Shown: positions 1 to 5,973 of the stretch, one piece after another
How positions within the stretch are numbered: position 1 is the first letter of the stretch
Layout: every line of letters begins with the position of its first letter
Assembly: GCA_017998095.1 (NCBI GenBank)
Contig: JAGODU010000227.1
Span: 1 to 5,973, forward strand
DNA: 5,973 nucleotides
Source of the DNA: Prolixibacteraceae bacterium
GTDB taxonomy: Bacteria > Bacteroidota > Bacteroidia > Bacteroidales > Prolixibacteraceae
Reading direction: 5' to 3'
The notes under the pieces: model-generated
What the model was told of the DNA's origin: nothing
Database searches by the model: none
Seen by the model: the letters and a program-made list of their open reading frames with translations, nothing else
Position numbers and translations under genes: made by a program

Positions 1-8
1 ATATGGAT

Positions 9-11
9 TAA
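9..11 (+). other. in-frame TAA interrupting the TerB/DnaJ reading frame
   Basis: Bases 9-11 read TAA in the frame of the downstream J-domain protein. The codons on either side (MD before; SSRLEL after) look like the conserved lead-in to the second TerB helix as I remember it from Bacteroidota relatives, where tyrosine or histidine is common at this point. A single change in the third base (TAT or TAC to TAA) would explain it. No shift to another frame restores the motif, so a substitution fits better than an indel. Confidence 0.6.
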
Positions 12-29
12 TCTTCAAGGCTTGAATTA

Positions 30-371
30 ATGCATTTCCTCTTTGGAATTGCCAATGCTGACGGCACAATTACTAATGAAGAATATAAAATTATTGCTCA
101 TATCGGAGTTTCAATGGGTATTTCCCAGCAAGACTACGAATCAATAAAAGCAATGTTTATCAAGAATGCAGATGCTGCATATAAAATACTGGAAATTGAT
201 CCTGAAGCCAGTGATGATGAGGTTAAGAAAGCTTACCGTGAAATGGCAAAGAAATACCATCCCGATAAAGTAAGTTACCTTGGTGACGATTTCCAAAAGG
301 CAGCAAAAGAAAAATTCCAGAAAGTAAACGAAGCCTATGAAGAAATTAAAAAGCAAAGAAACATTGCCTGA
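30..371 (+). CDS. TerB/J-domain co-chaperone-like protein, C-terminal part; gene disrupted or cut at the left edge
   Basis: J-domain proteins stimulate the ATPase of DnaK/Hsp70. In this family the J domain sits at the C-terminus behind a TerB-like helical domain, as in DjlA-type proteins. The visible 113 residues hold the end of the TerB-like domain (about 1-43, with the acidic DG...EE pattern at 11-18) and a complete J domain (about 48-110) whose HPD motif is at 77-79. That tripeptide is the DnaK-contacting signature. Full-length family members are roughly twice as long. Residue 1 falls inside the conserved TerB helix, so the ATG at 30 is unlikely to be the native start. Reading the same frame upstream gives MD-stop-SSRLEL directly before it. 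This fits the family's usual lead-in, with a TAA at 9-11 where an aromatic residue is expected. The gene is either a nonsense pseudogene, a sequencing error, or re-initiated at 30 (an AAGG lies at 17-20). The stop is 2 bases from the stop of the convergent DUF3276 gene. Domain identity is secure; the status of the gene is not. Confidence 0.8.
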   Translation: MHFLFGIANADGTITNEEYKIIAHIGVSMGISQQDYESIKAMFIKNADAAYKILEIDPEASDDEVKKAYREMAKKYHPDKVSYLGDDFQKAAKEKFQKVNEAYEEIKKQRNIA

Positions 372-373
372 TT

Positions 374-739
374 TTATCTTGATAAATCATCAAAATCAAC
401 ATCAGTAAATTCTGATACAGAATCTGATTCTTCGTAATCTTCAATAAATGGTTGATTTTCCCTTATATAGTCAATAATTTCTGTAAGCCCTTCAGCAAAC
501 TTATCAAAATCTTCTTTATATAAGAAAATCTTATGCTTTTCATAAAATGAACTACCACTATTATCATTCCTCTTCTTGCTTTCTGTGATGGTCAGATAAT
601 ATTCATTCTTACGCGTAGCCTTGACATCAAAAAAGTAGGTCCTCTTGCCTGCCCTTACTGATTTACTAAAAACTTCTTCCCTGAACTTACTCCCATCGTA
701 GTCGTTGTTTTCAGGTTTTTCTTTAGGTTCTAAGTTCAT
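374..739 (-). CDS. DUF3276 (PUR-alpha-like) family protein, predicted nucleic-acid binding
   Basis: This small protein (121 residues from the chosen ATG) matches the Bacteroidota DUF3276 family, whose fold resembles eukaryotic PUR-alpha repeats. Binding to single-stranded DNA or RNA is inferred from that fold; the cellular role is not established. The core runs from about residue 20 to 93, with the signatures AGKRTYFFDVKATR (30-43), YYLTITESKK (47-56) and YEKHKIFLYKEDFDKF (66-81). This gives the alternating strand pattern plus a helix expected for one PUR repeat. The tail (about 96-121) is strongly acidic. The frame stays open upstream to a TTG at 772, which would add 11 residues. That TTG is the end of a TATATTTG promoter box, so I prefer the ATG at 739, which also gives a family-like N-terminus. 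No Shine-Dalgarno is evident. It is convergent with the J-domain gene and separated from the M48 gene by about 100 bases. The family assignment is firm, the function is not. Confidence 0.88.
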   Translation of the reverse strand: MNLEPKEKPENNDYDGSKFREEVFSKSVRAGKRTYFFDVKATRKNEYYLTITESKKRNDNSGSSFYEKHKIFLYKEDFDKFAEGLTEIIDYIRENQPFIEDYEESDSVSEFTDVDFDDLSR

Positions 740-769
740 GATTTCATAGTCAAAATTAAGTTCAACCCT

Positions 770-777
770 CAAATATA
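770..777 (-). promoter_or_regulatory. Bacteroidota -7 promoter box for the DUF3276 gene
   Basis: On the - strand these bases read TATATTTG, a perfect fit to the Bacteroidota sigma-ABfr -7 consensus TAnnTTTG. It ends 30 bases before the ATG at 739, a sensible 5' leader. The upstream -33 element is weak: the nearest TTG (804-802) is 24 bases away, slightly longer than the usual spacing of about 19-23. Confidence 0.55.
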
Positions 778-796
778 TGAAAAAAATCTATATTTG
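770..796. repeat. 8-bp inverted repeat, CAAATATA / TATATTTG
   Basis: CAAATATA at 770-777 is mirrored exactly by TATATTTG at 789-796, with 11 A-rich bases between. The left arm is the presumed -7 box of the DUF3276 promoter. The right arm reads as the same box on the + strand and would fire antisense into the M48 gene. It could be an operator-like dyad or a coincidence of AT-rich DNA. It lacks the GC-rich stem followed by a U tract that an intrinsic terminator needs. Confidence 0.35.
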
Positions 797-836
797 GTTG
801 GCAATTTATTGATAATGAAACGTAGTTTACACAAAT

Positions 837-1640
837 TTATTTTGATGTTTTGTAAGCAGCCATCTCTGGAATGGCTTTCTTTAATTCTTCTATTCTTTTT
901 TCTGACAGCGGATGGGTACTTAGAAACTCAGGTACTTTTGCTGTTTCTGTCTTCGACATTCTTTCCCAGAAACTTACAGCCTTATTTGGATCATACCCGG
1001 CCATAGTCATAAATATTAACCCTAACTTATCGGCTTCATATTCATGCTTCCTGGAATATGGAAGTAATACCCCCAATTGAGTGCCAATTCCATAAGCATT
1101 TAAAAATAAATTCTTGGTCTCCTCAGGTTTGCTTTGCAATGCTATATCCAATGCCATACCTCCAAACTGAGCCACTAATGACTGACTTAATCTTTCATTT
1201 CCATGAAGCGCTACTGCATGTGCTATTTCATGCCCCATAACAACTGCAACCCCTTGTTCATCCTGACATACAGGCATTATGCCACTGTAAAAAACCACTT
1301 TTCCTCCCGGCATACACCATGCATTGACATCGCTTTCTTTTACAAGATTATATTCCCATGCAAAATTTGCTGCCCTGTCCTGCAGTTTGTTATCACTGAG
1401 AAATTTAATTACTGCCCTTGATATCTTCATGCCGGCACTCTTTACCATGTCGTAATCCTTGCCCGACTTAATTACTTCTGTTGTATCAAGAAAAGCTTTA
1501 TAATTGGTCAGACTTAACGATAACATCTGAGACTCAGGTAAAATATGCAATTGCTTGCGGCCAATAATTGGCACTGTCGAACATGAGTTTATTACAATTG
1601 CAATAACTAAAATAATTGAAAAAGAGAGTAATTTTTTCAT
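837..1640 (-). CDS. M48-family zinc metalloprotease, lipoprotein
   Basis: A predicted envelope protease of the M48 (Ste24/HtpX/BepA-like) clan, 267 residues, probably involved in envelope protein quality control; the substrate is unknown. The N-terminus is a lipoprotein signal: basic MKK, a hydrophobic stretch (4-17), then lipobox INSC with the lipidated cysteine at 20. The next residues (STVPIIGRKQL) match the start of many M48 lipoproteins. They lack the acidic cluster of the Bacteroidetes surface-export signal, so a periplasm-facing anchor is more likely. The active site is complete: HEIAH at 137-141 (zinc ligands H137 and H141, catalytic E138). The third ligand is E200, within the HEYEAD sequence (199-204), and the conserved STHP is at 241-244. 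The ATG at 1640 lies 20 bases after the folD stop, with an A-rich leader and no Shine-Dalgarno, suggesting co-transcription with folD. Single-domain length is normal; no TPR domain like that of BepA follows. Confidence 0.93.
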   Translation of the reverse strand: MKKLLSFSIILVIAIVINSCSTVPIIGRKQLHILPESQMLSLSLTNYKAFLDTTEVIKSGKDYDMVKSAGMKISRAVIKFLSDNKLQDRAANFAWEYNLVKESDVNAWCMPGGKVVFYSGIMPVCQDEQGVAVVMGHEIAHAVALHGNERLSQSLVAQFGGMALDIALQSKPEETKNLFLNAYGIGTQLGVLLPYSRKHEYEADKLGLIFMTMAGYDPNKAVSFWERMSKTETAKVPEFLSTHPLSEKRIEELKKAIPEMAAYKTSK

Positions 1641-1660
1641 AATAAATCATTTTTTATTCT

Positions 1661-2536
1661 TTAAGAATATATTTCTTTTTTAGCTGCCAAAAGTGTGTTT
1701 TTCAATAGCCCTACCCTTGTCATCGGACCTACTCCTCCCGGCACCGGTGTTATAAAGGTACATTTTTCTGCAACTTCTTCAAAACGTACGTCCCCTTTTA
1801 ACTTAAATCCTGATTTGGTTTCACTCGAAGGTACTCTTGTTGTCCCAACATCTATAACTACTGCCCCTTCTTTTACCATATCTCCGGTTACAAATCCCGG
1901 TGAACCCAGAGCAGCTATAAGTATATCGGCCTGAGCACATAACTGCTGAAGATTTTTAGTCCTGCTGTGGGCTACGGTTACTGTTGTATTCATTTCTTTC
2001 TGAGACATCAGAATGCTCATCGGACGGCCAACGATATTGCTCCGCCCTACTACCACACAGTTTTTACCCGATGTTTCAACCTTATATCTCTTTAGTAATT
2101 CAACAATTCCATAAGGTGTTGCTGATACAAAACATGGAAGCCCGATTACCATCCTTCCAACATTGACCGGATGAAATCCGTCAACATCTTTTTTGTATGA
2201 TATAGCCTCTATAACCTTTTGCTCTGAAATATGCTTCGGCAATGGCAACTGTACGATAAACCCGTCAACATCATCATCGTTGTTCAGCTCTTCTATTTTT
2301 TTCAGTAACTCAGCTTCTGTAGCATCATCTTCATAACGATATAAAGACGATTTAAATCCTACTTCAGCACAATCCTTTATCTTAAATGCAACGTAAGATT
2401 CACTCCCTCCATCATGACCAACAAGAATAGCTGCCAAATGAGGCTGTTTTCCGCCGTTTTTAACGATTTCAGCAACTTCTGCAGCAATCTCTGTCTTTAT
2501 TTCCTTAGCTGTCTTATTTCCGTCTATTAATACCAT
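1661..2536 (-). CDS. folD: bifunctional methylenetetrahydrofolate dehydrogenase / methenyltetrahydrofolate cyclohydrolase FolD
   Basis: FolD is a cytosolic enzyme that oxidises 5,10-methylene-THF with NAD(P)+ and then hydrolyses methenyl-THF to 10-formyl-THF. This feeds purine synthesis and formylation of initiator Met-tRNA. The 291-residue length matches the family (E. coli about 288). The catalytic domain shows SYVAFK (47-52), in which Y48 and K52 correspond to the active-site Tyr and Lys of E. coli FolD. It also shows VQLPLP (95-100) and [13 protein letters not shown] (116-128) with the folate-binding Asp at 119. The Rossmann domain carries [13 protein letters not shown] (161-173), a nicotinamide-nucleotide-binding signature. 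The C-terminal [11 protein letters not shown] (264-274) is diagnostic. The ATG at 2536 gives the typical MVLIDGN start. It lies 20 bases after the ffh stop, with an A-rich leader and no own promoter seen, so it is probably translated from the ffh transcript. No key residue is missing. Confidence 0.97.
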   Translation of the reverse strand: MVLIDGNKTAKEIKTEIAAEVAEIVKNGGKQPHLAAILVGHDGGSESYVAFKIKDCAEVGFKSSLYRYEDDATEAELLKKIEELNNDDDVDGFIVQLPLPKHISEQKVIEAISYKKDVDGFHPVNVGRMVIGLPCFVSATPYGIVELLKRYKVETSGKNCVVVGRSNIVGRPMSILMSQKEMNTTVTVAHSRTKNLQQLCAQADILIAALGSPGFVTGDMVKEGAVVIDVGTTRVPSSETKSGFKLKGDVRFEEVAEKCTFITPVPGGVGPMTRVGLLKNTLLAAKKEIYS

Positions 2537-2556
2537 TCCCGCTTGTTTTATTGTTT

Positions 2557-3882
2557 TTATTTTCTGAAGCCCGGCATTGTATTGCCAATTCTCTTTCCCT
2601 GGGCAACCATCTTCATCATCTTGCGCGTTTCAGTAAACTGCTTCAACAACCTGTTTACTTCCTGTATTGATGTTCCGGACCCGTCAGCTATTCTTTTTCT
2701 TCTTGTACCGCTCATCAGTGAAGGATCTTCTCTTTCCTCGGGTGTCATTGAATAAATGATTGCTTCTATATGTTTGAATGCATCATCTTCAATTTCAACA
2801 TCTTTAAGTGCCTTTCCCATTCCGGGGATCATGCCTGCTATATCTTTCAGGTTACCCATTTTCTTAACCTGATTGATTTGCTTCAGAAAGTCGTTGAAGT
2901 TAAACTGGTCTTTTGCCAATTTCTTCTGCAACCTCTTTGCTTCTTCTTCATCAAACTGCTCCTGAGCCTTTTCTACAAGTGAAACGATATCACCCATACC
3001 CAAAATACGGTCGGCCATACGCTGCGGATGGAATACATCAAGGGCATCCATCTTTTCACCTGTCCCGACAAACTTGATAGGCTTGTTAACTACCGACCTG
3101 ATTGATAATGCTGCCCCGCCTCGTGTATCACCATCAAGCTTGGTAAGCACAACACCATCAAAGTCAAGCCTGTCATTGAATTCCTTGGCTGTGTTTACTG
3201 CATCTTGTCCTGTCATTGAGTCAACAACAAACAGAATTTCCTGAGGGTCAATGGCTTTCTTGATAGCAGTGATTTCTTTCATCATCTCTTCGTCAACTGC
3301 CAAACGACCAGCTGTGTCAACGATTACTAAGTCGTAACCCCTTTGTTTTGCATATTTGATTGATTCCTTTGCAATTGCAACAGGATTCATGTTTCCTTCT
3401 TCTGTATAAACAGGTATATTGTTCTGCTCTCCAAGCACTTTCAACTGCTCGATTGCTGCCGGCCTGTAAACGTCACCTGCTACAAGCATTGGGTTCTTTC
3501 CCCTTTTTTCTCTTAAGTATTTTGAAAGCTTTCCCGAGAAAGTTGTCTTTCCCGACCCCTGAAGTCCTGCGATAAGTATTACTGCCGGATTTCCCTTTAC
3601 ATTGATATCGGTCGAAGTGCTCCCCATCAGTTCTGTCAGCTCGTCATGTACAAGCTTGACCATCAGCTGTCCGGGCTTAATTGAATTCAATACATCCTGA
3701 CCTAATGCCTTTTCTTTAACGGTTTCGGTAAATTGCTTTGCTATCTTGAAGTTGACGTCAGCATCAAGCAATGCCCTTCTTACTTCCTTAAGTGTCTCAG
3801 CAACATTTATTTCGGTGATTTTTCCCTGCCCTTTAAGTATCTTAAACGAGCGCTCCAGCTTATCACTTAAATTTTCAAACAT
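2557..3882 (-). CDS. ffh: signal recognition particle protein Ffh (SRP54)
   Basis: Ffh is the GTPase subunit of the SRP. With 4.5S RNA it binds hydrophobic signal sequences emerging from the ribosome and docks with FtsY at the membrane. The 441 residues contain all three domains. The N domain (about 1-87) includes [11 protein letters not shown]. The G domain (about 98-295) has G1 GLQGSGKT (106-113), GDVYRPAA (136-143), DTAGR (189-193), [10 protein letters not shown] (247-256) and GTGE (273-276). The methionine-rich M domain (about 325-435) includes GMIPGMGK and the RNA-binding stretch [13 protein letters not shown] (391-403), and the protein ends in MPGFRK. Length is at the usual size. The ATG at 3882 gives the standard [10 protein letters not shown] start and is preceded by an A-rich leader rather than a Shine-Dalgarno, as is common in Bacteroidota. 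It sits 65 bases after argS and 20 before folD. The 4.5S RNA gene is not in this window. Confidence 0.98.
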   Translation of the reverse strand: MFENLSDKLERSFKILKGQGKITEINVAETLKEVRRALLDADVNFKIAKQFTETVKEKALGQDVLNSIKPGQLMVKLVHDELTELMGSTSTDINVKGNPAVILIAGLQGSGKTTFSGKLSKYLREKRGKNPMLVAGDVYRPAAIEQLKVLGEQNNIPVYTEEGNMNPVAIAKESIKYAKQRGYDLVIVDTAGRLAVDEEMMKEITAIKKAIDPQEILFVVDSMTGQDAVNTAKEFNDRLDFDGVVLTKLDGDTRGGAALSIRSVVNKPIKFVGTGEKMDALDVFHPQRMADRILGMGDIVSLVEKAQEQFDEEEAKRLQKKLAKDQFNFNDFLKQINQVKKMGNLKDIAGMIPGMGKALKDVEIEDDAFKHIEAIIYSMTPEEREDPSLMSGTRRKRIADGSGTSIQEVNRLLKQFTETRKMMKMVAQGKRIGNTMPGFRK

Positions 3883-3947
3883 GATTCAGTTTTATTTTTT
3901 TTAATATTTTAACTATTCTATATATTCTCTTTTTTACTTTTCTATTC
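3883..3947 (-). other. argS-ffh intergenic spacer, AT-rich, no clear promoter or terminator
   Basis: This 65-base gap is nearly all A and T and, on the coding strand, strongly A-rich just upstream of the ffh ATG. I see no TAnnTTTG box, no GC-rich hairpin and no Shine-Dalgarno. The A-rich segment probably acts as an unstructured leader that helps translation start, which suits read-through transcription from argS into ffh. Confidence 0.4.
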
Positions 3948-5738
3948 TTACATCCTTTCAGGACATTCAATTCCAAGTAGTTTCATCCCTTTTTCTACAA
4001 CCTTTGCTGTACTCTCAGCCAATACTAATCTTAGCTGCTTCTTCTTTTCATCACTCTCACCCAATATCGTGAAATCATGGTAGAACTGGTTGAATTCCTT
4101 TACCAGGTCATAGCAATAATTGGCTATCAGTGCCGGACTGTATGACCCTGCTGATTCTTCAACTATGGCAGGAAAATTATTAATTTTTTTAATCAATTCT
4201 ATCTCTTTCTGATCAGTATCGATATTTATATCTTCTATTTTCCATGTCAATCCTGTTCCGGTTGCTTTCCTCAGTACACTTTGTATTCTTGCATAAGTGT
4301 ATTGAATGAAAGGTCCTGTATTCCCGTTGAAATCTATTGATTCTTCGGGATTAAAAAGCATCGTTTTCTTTGGGTCTACCTTAAGGATGAAATACTTAAG
4401 TGCTCCCAATGCTATCTTCCTGTATATCTCTTCTTTTTCAGTTTCACTATATTCTTCCAGTTTTCCCAACTCTTCGGATGTCTTTCTGGCAACATCTATC
4501 ATTCCTTCAATCAGATCATCAGCATCGACAACTGTGCCTTCCCTCGATTTCATCTTTCCCTGCGGAAGCTCAACCATCCCGTATGAGAAATGGTAAAGGT
4601 CCTTACCCCAGGCGAATCCAAGTTTATCAAGCAGGATCGACAGCACCTGAAAATGATAGTTCTGCTCGTTTCCAACTACATAAACCATCTGATCAATAGG
4701 AAAATCCTGATAACGCAGTTTTGCAGTTCCGATATCCTGGGTCATATATACTGAAGTCCCGTCGGAACGCAGAAGTATCTTTTGGTCAAGTCCGTCATTT
4801 TCAAGGTTTGCCCATACCGAACCATCATCTCTTTTTTCAAAAATCCCTCCTTCTACCCCTCTCAACACTTCTTCCTTTCCGGTTGTATATGTTTCTGATT
4901 CGTAATATATCTTGTCGAAATTGACTCCCAGCTTTTTATATGTTTCATCAAATCCTGCATAAACCCAGGTGTTCATTGTTTTCCAGAGATTGATAATTTC
5001 AGGGTCGCCGGCTTCCCATTTACGAAGCATCTCACGGGCTTCGCACATTGAAGGTGCCTTGTTTTCAGCTTCTTCCTTGCTCATCCCCTTTTCCATCAAA
5101 GCTGCAATCTCGCTCTTGTACATCTTGTCAAACCTGACGTAATACTCACCAACAAGATGATCACCCTTCATGCCCGTGCTTTCCGGGGTTTCATTTTTTC
5201 CTTCTTTCTGCCATGCATACATCGATTTACAGATATGTATACCCCTGTCGTTCACAATGTTGGTCTTTACAACCTTCTTACCGTTGGCAGCAAGTATTTC
5301 CGATATTGAATATCCCAACAGGTTGTTACGAATATGCCCGAGATGCAAAGGCTTGTTTGTGTTTGGTGATGAATATTCTACCATTGCAAGCTGCGAGTCA
5401 TCGGTAACTGCCTTAAAACCAAAATCTTCATTTTCACTTATCTCTTTAAGCAGGTCCATCCAGTATGATGAAGAAATGACAAGGTTTAAAAATCCCTTTA
5501 CTACGTTGTATTTTGATATTTCTGTAACGTTCTTTATAAGAAATTCACCAATGTCTGATCCCGTTTGCTCAGGACCTTTTCTTGAGAATTTGGTAAAAGG
5601 AAATACCACAACTGTCAAGTCCCCTTCAAACTCCTTTTTCGTTAGTTGTATTTGTACTGAATTAACCTCAATTTCAGCATCATACAAAGATTTAAGTGCA
5701 TTGCGGACATCCTGCCCGATAAGTGCTTCAATATTCAT
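3948..5738 (-). CDS. argS: arginyl-tRNA synthetase
   Basis: ArgRS is a class I aminoacyl-tRNA synthetase that joins arginine to tRNA-Arg using ATP in the cytosol. From the ATG at 5738 it is 596 residues, a usual length. The order is: N-terminal Add-1 domain for the tRNA D-loop (about 1-95, with TKKEFEGDLTVVVFPF at 33-48); Rossmann catalytic core with SPNTNKPLHLGH (124-135), whose HLGH is the HIGH signature; RSDGTSVYMTQD (324-335); KMKSREG (395-401) in the place of KMSKS; then FIQYTYARIQS (477-487) leading into the DALR anticodon-binding domain, ending ECPERM. The frame continues to a TTG at 5768, adding 10 residues. That codon is the end of a TATATTTG promoter box, and the ATG gives the family-like MNIE start, so the longer form is rejected. 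It probably heads a unit with ffh, folD and the M48 gene. No defects seen. Confidence 0.97.
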   Translation of the reverse strand: MNIEALIGQDVRNALKSLYDAEIEVNSVQIQLTKKEFEGDLTVVVFPFTKFSRKGPEQTGSDIGEFLIKNVTEISKYNVVKGFLNLVISSSYWMDLLKEISENEDFGFKAVTDDSQLAMVEYSSPNTNKPLHLGHIRNNLLGYSISEILAANGKKVVKTNIVNDRGIHICKSMYAWQKEGKNETPESTGMKGDHLVGEYYVRFDKMYKSEIAALMEKGMSKEEAENKAPSMCEAREMLRKWEAGDPEIINLWKTMNTWVYAGFDETYKKLGVNFDKIYYESETYTTGKEEVLRGVEGGIFEKRDDGSVWANLENDGLDQKILLRSDGTSVYMTQDIGTAKLRYQDFPIDQMVYVVGNEQNYHFQVLSILLDKLGFAWGKDLYHFSYGMVELPQGKMKSREGTVVDADDLIEGMIDVARKTSEELGKLEEYSETEKEEIYRKIALGALKYFILKVDPKKTMLFNPEESIDFNGNTGPFIQYTYARIQSVLRKATGTGLTWKIEDINIDTDQKEIELIKKINNFPAIVEESAGSYSPALIANYCYDLVKEFNQFYHDFTILGESDEKKKQLRLVLAESTAKVVEKGMKLLGIECPERM

Positions 5739-5765
5739 CGTGAATGTAGATTTTAAAATGCGCTG

Positions 5766-5773
5766 CAAATATA
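5766..5773 (-). promoter_or_regulatory. Bacteroidota -7 promoter box for argS
   Basis: On the - strand these bases read TATATTTG followed by CAG, matching the consensus TAnnTTTG. The box ends 27 bases before the argS ATG at 5738 and lies 50 bases downstream of the preceding gene's stop. No TTG is found at the expected -33 distance, so the call rests on the -7 element and its position. Confidence 0.55.
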
Positions 5774-5822
5774 ATTAAATTGGGAAATTTAGCATTCAGA
5801 TAACCAATATGATTAAGCAAAA

Positions 5823-5973
5823 TCAACGCATAAAGAAGTAGGTTTCAAACTGCACCTTCCTTGCTTTCCTGTATTTCTGGTCTATCGACATGTTCTCTTC
5901 GCCCTTGCCTGTCTTAACTTCCTGTACTTCTCCCAATGCCCTTACCATAATTCTGTTTTCAGGAATACCCTTC
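5823..5973 (-). CDS. C-terminal end of a probable OmpA-family (OmpA/Pal-like) protein; 5' end outside the window
   Basis: Reading the - strand inward from the right edge gives an open frame of 49 codons ending in TGA at 5825-5823. It has no usable start because the gene continues past the window. The fragment begins KGIPENRIMVRALGE, like the OmpA/Pal segment in which a glycine-rich turn precedes an exposed strand (GI..nRi...g.GE). It then reaches DQKYRKARKVQFE, resembling the NRRVEF-type arginine motif near the end of such domains, which contact peptidoglycan. Family members are usually outer-membrane or periplasmic and tether the envelope to the cell wall. The end YFFMR follows the last strand. 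It shares strand with argS but argS seems to have its own promoter. The family call rests on one short fragment and could be wrong; that it is a coding 3' end is much more certain. Confidence 0.6.
   Translation of the reverse strand, partial: KGIPENRIMVRALGEVQEVKTGKGEENMSIDQKYRKARKVQFETYFFMR

Noticed and set aside
409..423. Perfect 6-bp hairpin ATTCTG-ata-CAGAAT downstream of the J-domain gene
   Set aside because: It lies inside the DUF3276 coding region, is short with a 3-base loop, and has no U tract on either strand, so it is not a credible intrinsic terminator.
4306..4699. Two overlapping + strand open frames opposite the argS catalytic core
   Set aside because: They overlap each other in different frames and are antisense to the conserved KMKSREG and FIQYTYAR coding region; no family resemblance.
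5170..5778. A 202-codon open frame on the + strand opposite the argS N-terminal half
   Set aside because: It lies entirely antisense to a fully motif-complete argS, its translation is low-complexity Ser/Phe/Leu-rich, and it shows no recognisable domain. It is a shadow of the coding strand.
5810..5825. Foldback TGATT/AATCA at the end of the OmpA-like gene
   Set aside because: A 5-bp AT-rich stem with a 6-base loop and no U tract is too weak to call a terminator.
1..5973. Mobile elements, CRISPR repeats, tRNA/rRNA genes, riboswitches or a novel defence system
   Set aside because: Nearly all of the window is occupied by recognisable housekeeping genes with short gaps. I saw no repeated units, transposase motifs, tRNA-like cloverleaf ends or unexplained long non-coding stretch.

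Overview
The window looks like an ordinary housekeeping stretch of a low-GC Bacteroidota chromosome. Three signs support this. There is a DUF3276/PUR-alpha-type gene, a family typical of that phylum. There is a TerB-plus-J-domain protein of the usual Bacteroidota form. Finally, two genes are preceded by TATATTTG, a perfect match to the Bacteroidota -7 promoter consensus TAnnTTTG, and no clear Shine-Dalgarno sequences are seen. Placement in Bacteroidales or a relative is a guess from protein flavour only.

Layout, left to right. The left edge carries the C-terminal part of a TerB/DnaJ-domain protein on the + strand (30-371). Its reading frame is broken by an in-frame TAA at 9-11, although family-like sequence appears to continue upstream of that stop. 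It converges, with 2 bases between stop codons, on a small DUF3276 nucleic-acid-binding protein on the - strand (374-739). Everything else is also on the - strand. In transcription order (right to left) it is: the last 49 codons of a probable OmpA-family protein (5823-5973), argS (3948-5738), ffh (2557-3882), folD (1661-2536), and an M48 metalloprotease lipoprotein (837-1640).

The run argS-ffh-folD-M48 has gaps of 65, 20 and 20 bases. No promoter box or terminator is visible inside it, so it is plausibly one transcript started from the TATATTTG box in front of argS. argS charges tRNA-Arg. ffh encodes the protein subunit of the signal recognition particle. folD supplies one-carbon folates, including 10-formyl-THF for initiator tRNA formylation. 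The M48 lipoprotein is probably an envelope quality-control protease. The shared theme is translation, protein targeting and envelope proteostasis, but this grouping is inference. DUF3276 appears to have its own promoter.

Two start codons need care. Both argS and DUF3276 can be extended in frame to an upstream TTG, but in each case that TTG is the last three bases of a TATATTTG promoter box. The downstream ATG is therefore the better start. I found no RNA gene, CRISPR array, insertion sequence, riboswitch or convincing intrinsic terminator, and no evidence of a new biological system. The most unusual item is the premature stop in the TerB/DnaJ gene.
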